Below, one piece after another: positions 8,157 to 16,573 of a DNA stretch of 21,151 nucleotides. Under the pieces are notes generated by a model that did no database searches, was not told the origin of the DNA, and saw nothing but the letters and a program-made list of their open reading frames with translations. The DNA is from CAYSQW01 sp964433135 (lineage in GTDB: Bacteria; Acidobacteriota; Aminicenantia; Aminicenantales; Aminicenantaceae). The stretch covers positions 1 through 21,151 of the forward strand of contig CAYSQW010000059.1 in assembly GCA_964433135.1 (NCBI GenBank). The letters are read 5' to 3'. How positions within the stretch are numbered: position 1 is the first letter of the stretch; every line of letters begins with the position of its first letter. The translations under genes were made by a program, and so were the position numbers.

Positions 8157-9371
8157 ATGAAAACAAAACTGACGATCATCATGACACTCTTCATGTGTCT
8201 CGGCCTTGCCGCCAGCGCCGCCTTCGCCCAGAAAATCGAAACCGAAGACGGCATCCGGATCATCCACAACCCGAAATCCGGAAAATGGGGGAACTCGACT
8301 CCGATCTCTCTGGAAGCATCGGACGCCATCGGGCAGCTCGAAGCCGTCGATGAAAACCTGGCTTTTTACATGCCGGCGGACATCGCATTCGACGGCGAGG
8401 GAAATATCTACGTCCTCGATTCAGGCAACCAGCGGGTCCAGAAGTTCACCGCCGACGGAACATACCTATCGACATTGGGACGCAAAGGACAGGGACCGGG
8501 CGAATATGCTTTCCCGGGATCGCTCGAAGTAACGGCGGACGGCACCCTCTATGTCTCCGATTCCGGCAACCAGCGGATACAGGTTTCAAGCCCCGACGGC
8601 AAGGAACACAAAACCATCCCCATGCTGGACGTACCCCCGGGTAACATCTCTCTTCTCTCCGGGAACCGGATCCTCACGGGCGCGGGAGGATCGGGACTCG
8701 CCTTCGGGATGCGAGATCCGGATAAGAAAGACAAACCCGAAAAGCTCTTCAAGGTCGTGGACGCGGCCGGAAAATTGATCGAAGAGTTCGGAGAAGGCCG
8801 TGATTTCAAGCATTTTCTCCTCAACCGGATGGGAAACACCTATCATTACACCAGGGACGAAGAGGGCGCGATCTACGCCGCCTTCGATTTCCAGAACCGG
8901 ATCGAGAAGTATTCTCCCGAAGGCAGCCTCCTGTGGCGCGCCGACCGCAAGCTGAACTACAGCACCGCACCCCCCAAGGCCAAAGGGTCCATGCAGCGAG
9001 GCAGAGGGATGGTTGCCATCGAAATGCCGGAGATGAACCGCTGCGGCGGAGGCATCGCCGTGGACGGCAAAGGCCGCATCTGGGTGGTGGGTCTCAAGCG
9101 CCAGCTCAAGGAAGAGGAGAAAGTGGGTGTGAACGTCGAGGCCAACATGGACGACAGCGGGCGGCGGTCCATGGCCATGAAAGCCGTGGGAAATACCGAC
9201 ATCCGGGAATCGGAAGCCTATGAACTCGAAGTATACGCGCCCGACGGCATCCTGCTGGGAAAAATCCCGGTCCGACATTTCGTCGACGACATCCACATCC
9301 ACGGGGACCGTATTTATCTTCTGGACCGTATGCGCGGCATGCAGTTCCGGGTATACCGGATCATTGAATGA
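8157..9371 (+). CDS. Secreted 6-bladed beta-propeller (NHL-repeat) protein
   Basis: A 404-residue protein with a clear signal peptide (MKTKLTIIMT start, cleavage after the ASAAFA region). NHL-type repeats follow: DGEGNIYVLDSGNQRVQKF and, about 48 residues later, DGTLYVSDSGNQRIQVS, with weaker blades at DEEGAIYAAFDFQNRIEKY and DGKGRIWVV. Such propellers are binding scaffolds or lyase-like proteins outside the cytoplasm; no catalytic residues can be named. The start is ATG 8157 because AAGGAGGG (8144-8151) is five bases upstream and it begins the signal peptide; the frame is open 93 bases further upstream without a comparable ribosome site. It is divergent from the hydrolase operon and 135 bases upstream of the amino-acid permease, which may have its own promoter. 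Confidence 0.85.
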   Translation: MKTKLTIIMTLFMCLGLAASAAFAQKIETEDGIRIIHNPKSGKWGNSTPISLEASDAIGQLEAVDENLAFYMPADIAFDGEGNIYVLDSGNQRVQKFTADGTYLSTLGRKGQGPGEYAFPGSLEVTADGTLYVSDSGNQRIQVSSPDGKEHKTIPMLDVPPGNISLLSGNRILTGAGGSGLAFGMRDPDKKDKPEKLFKVVDAAGKLIEEFGEGRDFKHFLLNRMGNTYHYTRDEEGAIYAAFDFQNRIEKYSPEGSLLWRADRKLNYSTAPPKAKGSMQRGRGMVAIEMPEMNRCGGGIAVDGKGRIWVVGLKRQLKEEEKVGVNVEANMDDSGRRSMAMKAVGNTDIRESEAYELEVYAPDGILLGKIPVRHFVDDIHIHGDRIYLLDRMRGMQFRVYRIIE

Positions 9372-9380
9372 TCATCCCGG

Positions 9381-9409
9381 TTGACACTTCATATCCCGTA
9401 AGATAGTTT
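9381..9409 (+). promoter_or_regulatory. Candidate sigma-70-type promoter upstream of the amino-acid permease
   Basis: A perfect TTGACA at 9381-9386 is followed by TAGTTT at 9404-9409 (17-base spacing) or GATAGT at 9402-9407 (15-base spacing). The -35 is strong and the -10 is weak. It lies about 100 bases before the permease start and directly after the propeller stop, suggesting separate transcription of the permease. Confidence 0.4.
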
Positions 9410-9506
9410 AAAAATGCAATGCGATCGCGCCATTGGGGAGAAAAGCGATAAGCTTCAAACGGTCCGGCATGCACATCATTGAATCCCTGTCGGTTCCTCT
9501 CACGAC

Positions 9507-10940
9507 ATGATGGATCCGAAGAAGGAACCCGTCCAAATCAACTTGTCCCGCAAGCTCGGACTTTTCGACTCGACCATGGTCATCGTCGGGATCATCATCG
9601 GGTCCGGGATCTTCCTGACCACCGGGATCATGGCCAAAAGCATCCCTTCCGGCGGCCTCATCCTGCTCGCCTGGTTTGTCGGCGGGCTTCTCACCCTCGC
9701 CGGCGCCCTCACTTTTGCCGAGTTGGGCGCCGCGATGCCCGAGGCCGGGGGGCAGTACGTCTATCTGCGTGAAGCCTACGGCCCCATGGCGGGCTTCCTG
9801 TTCGGATGGATCCTCTTCCTCGTCTATATGACGGGTGGGATCGCGGGACTGGCGCTGGCGTTCGCCGAATACACCGGCTATTTCTTTCCGTCCCTGGGAA
9901 CCGGGCGCATCATCCTGGACTTCCAGGTTCCGATTCTCCAGGGTTCCTTTCACTATTCCCTGTCAGCCAGCCAGCTCGTCGGCGTCGCCGTTATCATCCT
10001 GCTCTCCGTCTTCAACTTCATCGGCGTCGGCCTCGGCAAGTTGATCCAAAACGTGTTCACCGTCATCAAGATCGGCATACTCGCGTCCATCATCTTCCTG
10101 GGATTCGCCGTCGGGAAAGGATCACCCCCCGACCTTTCCCTGAATCCGGCGGGAATGAGCATCAGCGGTCTCCTTATCGGATTCGGCGTCTCGCTGGTTG
10201 CCGTCGCCTGGGCGTTCGACGGTTGGAACAATGTCAATTTCGTGGCGGGAGAGATCAGAAATCCCGAACGCAACCTTCCCCGGGCTCTTATCATCGGGAC
10301 CCTGGGGACCACTTTGCTCTATGTCCTCGTCAACTACATCTACCTGTACGCCCTGCCGATCCCGGAAGCCGTCGGCGTCGTGAGGATCGCGGAAAAAGCG
10401 ACAAGCACGCTGTTCGGCGCATCGAGGGGGGGTCTCATCTCCGCGCTGGTCATCGTATCCGTATTCGGAGCCCTGAACGGTTCGATCCTGGTCGGCCCCC
10501 GCGTATATTACGCCATGGCCCGGGATAAGCTTTTTTTCCGAAAGGTCGCCCATGTCCACCCCCGTTTCCGAACCCCTGGATTTTCCATCCTGATCCAGGC
10601 GATCTGGGCTTCCCTGCTGACACTTTTAGGCACATTCGAGCAGATCTTCACGTTCGCCATGTTCATAAGCATCCTCTTCTGGATCGCCGGCACGGCGGCC
10701 GTGTTTACGCTCCGGAAAAAACGCCCCGATCTTCCCCGCCCTTACAGGACCTGGGGCTACCCGTTCATCCCGGCCCTTTTCATCATCGCCTCAGCGTGCA
10801 TCCTGCTGAACACCCTGCTGGAAAAGCCGGTGGAGGCCCTGGCGGGATTGATCCTGACCGCTCTGGGGATTCCGGTTTATTTTTATTGGAGATCGCTTTC
10901 AAAGCACGATCGCTGGAAATCCGGGAAACCTTCGCCATGA
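9507..10940 (+). CDS. APC-superfamily amino-acid permease
   Basis: A 477-residue integral membrane protein with about 12 hydrophobic segments, the size and pattern of the amino acid-polyamine-organocation (APC) superfamily. The substrate-binding break in helix 1 is visible as GIIIGSGIFLTTG (residues 28-40). The conserved stretch around ELGAAMPEAGGQYVYLREAYG after helix 2 is typical of the LAT/SteT-like amino-acid exchanger group. It should move amino acids across the inner membrane by proton coupling or exchange; which ones cannot be told. Two adjacent ATG codons (9507, 9510) are possible starts and neither has a strong ribosome site. An aminotransferase and a peptidase nearby fit amino-acid use, but they are separated from this gene by a divergent permease. 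Confidence 0.9.
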   Translation: MMDPKKEPVQINLSRKLGLFDSTMVIVGIIIGSGIFLTTGIMAKSIPSGGLILLAWFVGGLLTLAGALTFAELGAAMPEAGGQYVYLREAYGPMAGFLFGWILFLVYMTGGIAGLALAFAEYTGYFFPSLGTGRIILDFQVPILQGSFHYSLSASQLVGVAVIILLSVFNFIGVGLGKLIQNVFTVIKIGILASIIFLGFAVGKGSPPDLSLNPAGMSISGLLIGFGVSLVAVAWAFDGWNNVNFVAGEIRNPERNLPRALIIGTLGTTLLYVLVNYIYLYALPIPEAVGVVRIAEKATSTLFGASRGGLISALVIVSVFGALNGSILVGPRVYYAMARDKLFFRKVAHVHPRFRTPGFSILIQAIWASLLTLLGTFEQIFTFAMFISILFWIAGTAAVFTLRKKRPDLPRPYRTWGYPFIPALFIIASACILLNTLLEKPVEALAGLILTALGIPVYFYWRSLSKHDRWKSGKPSP

Positions 10941-10943
10941 CTC

Positions 10944-10969
10944 CGGGCTTTTTCACGCATCAAAGCCCG
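10944..10969. terminator. Hairpin between convergent genes (possible bidirectional terminator)
   Basis: CGGGCTTT at 10944-10951 is complementary to AAAGCCCG at 10962-10969 with a 10-base loop. It starts four bases after the APC-permease stop and ends six bases before the end of the converging FtsX-type permease gene. No U-tract follows on either strand, so termination is likely but not certain. Confidence 0.45.
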
Positions 10970-10974
10970 CATGA

Positions 10975-13317
10975 TCATTCATACTTCAGGGAATCAACCG
11001 GATCGGCCGTGGCGGCCTTGACCGATTGGTAACTAACGGTCGCAAGCGCCAAAACAATCGATAAGATCGCCGCATAGACGAAAACATCGAAATTCAAATC
11101 AATGCGGTAAGCAAACCCCCCGAGCCACCGGTTGATAAAATAATAAGCGAACGGCCATGCGATCACATTGGATATCATGATCTTTTTCATGAAATCATGT
11201 GAAAGCATGGAAACGATCTGATCCACCGAAGCCCCAAGCACCTTGCGCACTCCGATCTCTTTCTTTTTTTGTTCGGTCATGAAGGAAACAAGCCCCAGCA
11301 GGCCGAGACAAGAAATAATGATCATCAGGCTCGTTATGCACAAGGTGATCGTGCCCGTCAGATTTTCATTCGCATACATTCCTTTATACTCATCCGACAG
11401 AAATGAATAGGTGAACGGATAGGCCGGAATGATATCGGTGAATGTTCCCTTTATGGAATCGATGGCTCCCATCATATGGCCGGATCCCGGCATAACACGA
11501 ATGCAGACGTAGTTCGCTCTGTTGGGACGGACACGCAGCACGAGAGGAGAGATGTCGTGACGCAGGGAGGAGAAGTTAAAATCCTTCACCAAACCGATGA
11601 TTTTCCCACGCACTCCCCAGAGAGACATCCCGGTTCCCAAGGGAGATTCCAATCCCATGGCCTTGGCGGCGGTTTCGTTGATCACATAAGCATCCGAAGC
11701 ATCGGTCATATAGGGTTCTGAAAAGAATCGCCCGGATGCCATCTCGGCGTCAAAGGCATTAAGAAAATCATAATCAACGGTTTTTATCGAGAAACTCAAC
11801 CGGGAGTTGGGATCCATGCCGTCCCACTCGACATCGTCCGTCGTGTTGTTCCATGCGATCAACGGGGGGATGTCCATTGAAGTCACGCTGCTGATGGAAG
11901 GTTGCCGCAGGAGTGCATTTTTTACGGTGTCGTATTTCTCTTTCAGCTCTCCCCTCATATCCAGAAGGATGATATCGTCCTTTTCGATCCCCATATCCCT
12001 GTTGTTCGTGAATGCCATCTGCCGGTGGATTGAAGCGGCCGCAATGATAAAGAAGATCGAAACCGAGAACTGAATAACCGTCAGTGTTTTTCTGAAAAAA
12101 GCCATCCGCCTTCGGTTGTCCGATCCGTGAAGCCCCTGCATGACACGAACCGGATTAAAGGAGGAGAGGAAAAAAGCCGGATACCCGCCCGCGGCCAAAC
12201 CCGTAAGCACTGTAATGGAGACAATGCCCAGGATGAGCCGGCCGGAGAACTCAATGTTTATTTCATGTCCCACGAGGGTATTGATAAAGGGAAGCAAAAA
12301 CAGGGTCAGGAACAGCCCGGCGATCATGGCGATGAAAGCCAGCATCATCGACTCGCTGAGAAACTGAGTTATCAACTGATTCTTACGTGAACCGACGACC
12401 TTACGCAAACCGACTTCTTTAGCGCGCCGGGCGGCTTTCGCCGTTGCGAGATTCATGAAATTGACGCATGCAATCAGCAAGACGATCAGGGCCATGGCCG
12501 AAAAAAGAGTGATGTACGTGATCCTGTCGACACCGGTCAAGGCATACAGGTGAATTTCACGCAGCGGCTGAAGCGCCAGAACCGATTCGCTTCTTTCCTG
12601 ATGATCCTTCAGCACGCCGGATATCTTGGAGCTTATCGAATCATATGCATTCGCGTTCGTGAGCTGGACATAGACTTTGTGATCATTATTGTTCCATTGA
12701 GGGAATGAAGCCGGGAGGATGGAATAGGGAACACAAAAATCGAACCGCAGATGCGAACGGGCCGGCACATCCGCGAAAACGCCGGTTATTTTCAATACGT
12801 GCTTATCGTCATACTTCAAGATTTGACCCAGAGGATCCTCAGGTCCGAATATTCTCTCCGCCATGCTTTGGGAAATGACCACCGAGCCGGGATCTTTCAG
12901 CGCGGCATCCTTTTTCCCGCTCAAGAACGGAAAAGAAAAGATCGAAAAGAACGACGGATCGACCACGGCGCATCGATGGATAAAACTCTTCTCCCCGAAC
13001 GAAACTTGTTTAGGAGGCCTGAACAGCACTCTTGTCGCTTTCTGAATTTCGGGGTAATCCCTTTTCAGCAGCGGCCCCAACATGCCGGGTACCCATGCCT
13101 GTCCCTCTTCACCGTTTTCCCCGTCCCATTTTTGAACGACCCTGAATATTTCCGTTTTGTTTTCATGAAAATCATCGTAACTGAATTCATCCTGCACCCA
13201 GAACAAAATAATCATGCAGCAGGCTATGCCCACGGCCAGCCCGAAAATATTGATCGCGGAACAGCCCTTGTTTCTTTTTAGGTTTCTCAAGGCGATCTTG
13301 ATGTAGCTGCTAAACAT
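10975..13317 (-). CDS. MacB/FtsX-type ABC transporter permease
   Basis: A 780-residue protein with the layout of long MacB-like permeases: an N-terminal helix (about 20-42) after the typical IALRNLKRNKGCSAINIFG start, a large periplasmic domain, three helices near 275-395, another helix after RKTLTVIQFSVSIFF, a second periplasmic domain and three C-terminal helices. Two related cytoplasmic motifs, KEVGLRKVVGS and KEIGVRKVLGA, mark the duplicated FtsX core. Such permeases work with a MacB/LolD-like ATPase in export or mechanotransmission across the envelope. No ATPase gene is present in this window, so the partner is elsewhere. The ATG at 13317 has a near-perfect AAGGAGGT (complement of 13321-13328). 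A 17-base palindrome lies about 100 bases upstream. The substrate is unknown. Confidence 0.9.
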   Translation of the reverse strand: MFSSYIKIALRNLKRNKGCSAINIFGLAVGIACCMIILFWVQDEFSYDDFHENKTEIFRVVQKWDGENGEEGQAWVPGMLGPLLKRDYPEIQKATRVLFRPPKQVSFGEKSFIHRCAVVDPSFFSIFSFPFLSGKKDAALKDPGSVVISQSMAERIFGPEDPLGQILKYDDKHVLKITGVFADVPARSHLRFDFCVPYSILPASFPQWNNNDHKVYVQLTNANAYDSISSKISGVLKDHQERSESVLALQPLREIHLYALTGVDRITYITLFSAMALIVLLIACVNFMNLATAKAARRAKEVGLRKVVGSRKNQLITQFLSESMMLAFIAMIAGLFLTLFLLPFINTLVGHEINIEFSGRLILGIVSITVLTGLAAGGYPAFFLSSFNPVRVMQGLHGSDNRRRMAFFRKTLTVIQFSVSIFFIIAAASIHRQMAFTNNRDMGIEKDDIILLDMRGELKEKYDTVKNALLRQPSISSVTSMDIPPLIAWNNTTDDVEWDGMDPNSRLSFSIKTVDYDFLNAFDAEMASGRFFSEPYMTDASDAYVINETAAKAMGLESPLGTGMSLWGVRGKIIGLVKDFNFSSLRHDISPLVLRVRPNRANYVCIRVMPGSGHMMGAIDSIKGTFTDIIPAYPFTYSFLSDEYKGMYANENLTGTITLCITSLMIIISCLGLLGLVSFMTEQKKKEIGVRKVLGASVDQIVSMLSHDFMKKIMISNVIAWPFAYYFINRWLGGFAYRIDLNFDVFVYAAILSIVLALATVSYQSVKAATADPVDSLKYE

Positions 13318-13623
13318 AACACCTCCTTGTGGATTGAAAACTCATTTGATTTTCGAATGGAGCCGACGGCCCAGGGACGATGCCGCCTCAGGCGTTCAGC
13401 TTCCCCTTCCGATAAGTATGACCGGATTCCGGTCAAAATGTTGCCCCCCCCCGCGATTCCAGGAGGACCGGTCTCCTATCGGAGATGGAACGCGGGGTTG
13501 AGAACTTTTTTTAGACTTATGCCATGCATTCATGATCAAATAAAAGAGGATCGAAAACGGGATGAAATGGATGCGGTTGGTTTCAGGGGAACCTCCGGAT
13601 CAGCCGCCCGAAGGAGGCCGCTT
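13318..13623. other. Intergenic region between divergent permease and M28 peptidase genes
   Basis: About 305 bases with ribosome-binding sites at both ends (13321-13328 for the minus-strand gene, 13611-13617 for the plus-strand gene). It contains a perfect 7+3+7 palindrome at 13419-13435, a run of nine C at 13444-13452 and a possible small hairpin at 13461-13477 (AGGAG/CTCCT). No convincing sigma-70 promoter pair was found in either direction. The peptidase frame stays open through it but shows no protein-like features. Confidence 0.5.
13419..13435. promoter_or_regulatory. Perfect palindrome, candidate operator
   Basis: TGACCGGATTCCGGTCA is a perfect inverted repeat with 7-base arms and a 3-base centre. 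It lies between divergent genes, about 100 bases before the permease start. On the minus strand TTGACC (complement of 13431-13436) overlaps one arm and resembles a -35 element, although no good -10 follows. No regulator gene is adjacent. Confidence 0.4.
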
Positions 13624-15204
13624 ATGAAATGCAGATCCATTCCAAGGATGATCTCGGCGATTATCGTTATCGCCGCGTTGTGCGGATTTTACGCCGGCGA
13701 CAAAATCCAGGCGGATCAGGACATCGTCGCCAAAATCCGCGAAGAAGGATTTCAACGTTCCCAGGTCATGGACATCGCCGGTTATATGACGGACGTGCTG
13801 GGCGCCCGCCTGACCCTCTCCGAAGACATGAAACGGGCCCAGAGCTGGGCAACGGACAAGATGAGTCAAATCGGCCTGGAAAACATTGTCGTCGAGCCGT
13901 TCATGGATTACGGCGTCACCTGGGACAATGAATATGTTTCCCTCCATATGCTGGAACCCGATTACCAGCCCATGGTGGGTTTTCCACTGACCCACACGCC
14001 CGGCACAAACGGAAAGATCACCTGCCCGGTTGTTATCGCCGCTGTGAATACGCGTAAGGAATTGGACAAATTCAAGGGAAAATTATCGGGCGCCGTGGTC
14101 CTGTCCACCCCCCCGGCTGAAATCGATCTTGTCCGCATGGCCCAAGCAACCCCGCGCCGCAGTGCGGAAGAGCTCAAACAGCTCGAGGAAGACGTCATCC
14201 CCAAACCCCGGCGGCGCGCAAGGCCTTCGGGACCACCCAATCCTGATCTTCTCGAGCCTCAGGAAAAGATCGATTTTTTCAAAGCCGAGGGAGCGCGCGC
14301 CGTCTTCGAATGCAGAAGCGGAAGGCCGGGTCTCGTGCGCGGGTTTGCCCGGCCCGGAACCAAAGACGACAAGTGGTCGCTCGAAAAAAGCCTGGACTGC
14401 CTCCCCATCATCGCGGTAACACCGGAGCATTACAACCGGATGTACCGCATCCTCAAGCGCGGTATCGGGGTGAAAGTCGAACTTGAAGTCCGCAACCGGC
14501 TGGGCGAACAGGTGGAGAAAGCCTGCAGCGTCCTCGGAGAGATCCCCGGGACGGACCTCAAGCATGAGGTCGTGATGATCGGCGCTCATTTCGACACCTG
14601 GCACGCCAGTCCCAACGCCAGCGACAATACTTCGGGCTGTGCGGTCACGCTCGAGGCGGCCCGCATACTCAAGTCGATCGGCGCCCGGCCCCGGCGTACG
14701 ATCCGCGTCGCCCTCTGGGGAGGAGAGGAACAGGGCATCCACGGTTCGCGTGAGTATGTGTACAAACATTTCGGGAATCCCAAGGATCCGAAGATCGGAA
14801 TCAAGCCCGACTACGATTCCTTCTCCGTCTATTTCAACCAGGATTACGGGGCCGGGGCGTTCCGCGGCATCTTCCTTCAGGGTAACGAACACGCGCGCGG
14901 CACCTTTGCCCCCTGGATGATCCCCCTGCGCGATCTCGGCTTCACGGCGATCTCGATCCAGAGCGTGGGCAGTACGGATCATGTTTCCTTCGACGCCGTC
15001 GGTCTGCCCGGATTCCAATTCATACAGGATCGCATTCCCGGAACCGCCGGACACACCAATCTCGACTTCCTCGACACCCTTCAGGCTGAGGACCTGATGA
15101 AAAATGCCGTCATCATGGCCGTATTCGCCTATCACGCCGCCATGAGCGATGAGAAAATCCCCAGGGAAAAAATTCCGCCCACTCCCCCAAAAAAGAAACC
15201 TTGA
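13624..15204 (+). CDS. Exported M28-family zinc peptidase (carboxypeptidase Q-like)
   Basis: A 526-residue metallopeptidase. An N-terminal signal or anchor (residues 9-25) is followed by a helical region, a PA-like insert (about 100-260) and the M28 catalytic domain (about 300-510). The likely zinc ligands are H322 (GAHFDTW), D334 (NASDNTSG), E369 in GGEEQG, D407 (FNQDYGAG) and H477 (AGHTNLD), with E368 as general base. The set is complete, so it should be active, probably removing amino acids from peptides outside the cytoplasm. The C-terminus is a Pro/Lys tail. The start is ATG 13624 because AAGGAGG (13611-13617) is six bases upstream and a signal peptide follows; the frame extends upstream to 13327 but that part looks non-coding. 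The aminotransferase gene starts 50 bases later with no terminator between, so the two probably form an operon. Confidence 0.9.
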   Translation: MKCRSIPRMISAIIVIAALCGFYAGDKIQADQDIVAKIREEGFQRSQVMDIAGYMTDVLGARLTLSEDMKRAQSWATDKMSQIGLENIVVEPFMDYGVTWDNEYVSLHMLEPDYQPMVGFPLTHTPGTNGKITCPVVIAAVNTRKELDKFKGKLSGAVVLSTPPAEIDLVRMAQATPRRSAEELKQLEEDVIPKPRRRARPSGPPNPDLLEPQEKIDFFKAEGARAVFECRSGRPGLVRGFARPGTKDDKWSLEKSLDCLPIIAVTPEHYNRMYRILKRGIGVKVELEVRNRLGEQVEKACSVLGEIPGTDLKHEVVMIGAHFDTWHASPNASDNTSGCAVTLEAARILKSIGARPRRTIRVALWGGEEQGIHGSREYVYKHFGNPKDPKIGIKPDYDSFSVYFNQDYGAGAFRGIFLQGNEHARGTFAPWMIPLRDLGFTAISIQSVGSTDHVSFDAVGLPGFQFIQDRIPGTAGHTNLDFLDTLQAEDLMKNAVIMAVFAYHAAMSDEKIPREKIPPTPPKKKP

Positions 15205-15254
15205 AAAAAGGAATGAATATTATTGAAATAAGGATGTGAAAGGAGACGATAAAC

Positions 15255-16382
15255 ATGAACGCATTTCAACCCTTTGAACATGAAGTGATGGCGTCACGGA
15301 ATGAGAAGGAGGTGGATTACAATCTATCCGAGAGCGGCGTTCACCCGCTTAAGCTCAAAGAGCTGCTGGCGGACAGCCCCGAGTATATTGAAACCCTGCT
15401 GGCTACGGAAATAGACTACGCCCACGGCAACGGCGTTCCCGAACTCAGAGAAAACATTGCGGCTCTCTACTCCGGCTGCACCTCAAGCAGCGTCCTCGTC
15501 ACCGTCGGCGCGATCGAGGCCAACTTCAACGCGATCCACACCCTGCTTCAACCCGGGGATGAAATGGCCATCATGCTTCCCAACTACATGCAGATATGGG
15601 GAATCGCGAAAAACTACGGCCTGAAAATGAAACCCTTTCATCTTCGCGAAGAAAACGGCTGGCGGATCGATCCGGATGAGCTCAAGCAGGCGGTCACACC
15701 CCAAACCAAGCTGATCGCCGTATGCAATCCCAACAATCCCACCGGACATATCCTTACACAAGAAGAGATGAATGCCGTCATCGACGCCGCGGACAAAGCG
15801 GGCGCCTGGATCCTGTCCGATGAGGTCTATACGGGCGCCGAACGAAGCCGGGATGAAGAGACGTCTTCCTTTTACGGTCGATATGACAAGGTCATGGCCT
15901 CAGGCAGCATGAGCAAGGCCTACGGTTTGCCGGGACTCCGCGTCGGCTGGGCCGTCGGGCCCCCGGACACCATTGAAAACATCTGGAGAAGACACGAATA
16001 CACCACCCTCAGCACCTCTATCTTTTCAAATAACCTGGCGGCATTGGCCCTCTCCGCCGATGTGCGGCCGCGCATCATCCAGCGCACCCGGGATTATATC
16101 CGCAAAGGATTCCCCCTGCTGCAGCAGTGGATCGATCAACAGAAGGACGCCTTCAGTCTGGTGCCGCCTCAGGCCGCCGCCATCGCCTTCGTGCGCTACC
16201 GGTTGGATGTCAATTCCACCGAACTGGCCGAAAGACTGATCCGGGAAAAGAGTGTTCTGATCGTGCCCGGCGATCATTTCGGCATGGATAAGTTCATAAG
16301 GATCAGCTACGGGCTGCCTCAGGATTACCTGACTGAGGGTCTCGATCGAATCCAACAACTGGTTGCGGAGATCAGGGATTAA
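15255..16382 (+). CDS. PLP-dependent class I/II (fold type I) aminotransferase
   Basis: A 375-residue fold-type I PLP enzyme. Diagnostic residues: CNPNNPTG at 157-164 (N161), D189 and Y192 in LSDEVYTG, the Schiff-base lysine K221 in SGSMSKAYGLPG, and an arginine near the C-terminus in FIRISYG (R349) expected to bind the substrate carboxylate. It transfers amino groups between amino acids and 2-oxo acids in the cytoplasm; related enzymes include beta-lyases and aminotransferases of specialised metabolism, so the substrate is open. The ATG has AGGAG eight to twelve bases upstream (15241-15245). It follows the M28 peptidase gene by 50 bases, consistent with peptide breakdown followed by amino-acid conversion. 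Two hairpins between 16440 and 16487 may end the transcript. Confidence 0.9.
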   Translation: MNAFQPFEHEVMASRNEKEVDYNLSESGVHPLKLKELLADSPEYIETLLATEIDYAHGNGVPELRENIAALYSGCTSSSVLVTVGAIEANFNAIHTLLQPGDEMAIMLPNYMQIWGIAKNYGLKMKPFHLREENGWRIDPDELKQAVTPQTKLIAVCNPNNPTGHILTQEEMNAVIDAADKAGAWILSDEVYTGAERSRDEETSSFYGRYDKVMASGSMSKAYGLPGLRVGWAVGPPDTIENIWRRHEYTTLSTSIFSNNLAALALSADVRPRIIQRTRDYIRKGFPLLQQWIDQQKDAFSLVPPQAAAIAFVRYRLDVNSTELAERLIREKSVLIVPGDHFGMDKFIRISYGLPQDYLTEGLDRIQQLVAEIRD

Positions 16383-16439
16383 CACGGCGTAACGTCTTCC
16401 GATATCCAACCGGAAGGTTTATCCCATTCGTGTTCCATA

Positions 16440-16454
16440 AAAAGCGCAGCTTTT
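16440..16454 (+). terminator. Small hairpin with U-rich 3' arm after the aminotransferase gene
   Basis: AAAAGC at 16440-16445 pairs with GCTTTT at 16449-16454 around a GCA triloop. It is 58 bases after the aminotransferase stop. The stem is short and AT-rich, so this is a weak candidate terminator. Confidence 0.3.
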
Positions 16455-16460
16455 CAAAGC

Positions 16461-16487
16461 ATCGAATCTGAGAATTTTCGATCTCAG
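16461..16487 (+). terminator. Two overlapping alternative hairpins, possible terminator
   Basis: ATCGAA (16461-16466) can pair with TTCGAT (16477-16482), or CTGAGA (16468-16473) with TCTCAG (16482-16487); the two stems exclude each other. The second is followed by CCGCG and a TTTTCTTT tract. It may terminate transcription between the aminotransferase and mazEF. Confidence 0.35.
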
Positions 16488-16530
16488 CCGCGTTTTCTTT
16501 AGTATCCGAATCATAAAAGGCAAAAAAATC

Positions 16531-16566
16531 TTGAACACAAAGCGTAATTACTTTATAATTACTTTA
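16531..16566 (+). promoter_or_regulatory. mazEF promoter with embedded 11-bp tandem repeat (candidate operator)
   Basis: TTGAAC at 16531-16536 and a perfect TATAAT at 16554-16559 are 17 bases apart, a strong sigma-70-type promoter. The -10 straddles the junction of two identical, adjacent copies of TAATTACTTTA (16545-16555 and 16556-16566). Transcription would begin near 16566, only about eight bases before the antitoxin ATG. A repeat covering the -10 is a natural site for autorepression by MazE or the MazEF complex, which is the known regulation of this family. Confidence 0.7.
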
Positions 16567-16573
16567 AACTTCC

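Noticed and set aside
14083..15135. Minus-strand open frame of 350 codons
   Set aside because: It is antisense to the M28 peptidase with intact zinc ligands; no signal peptide, motif or ribosome site supports it.
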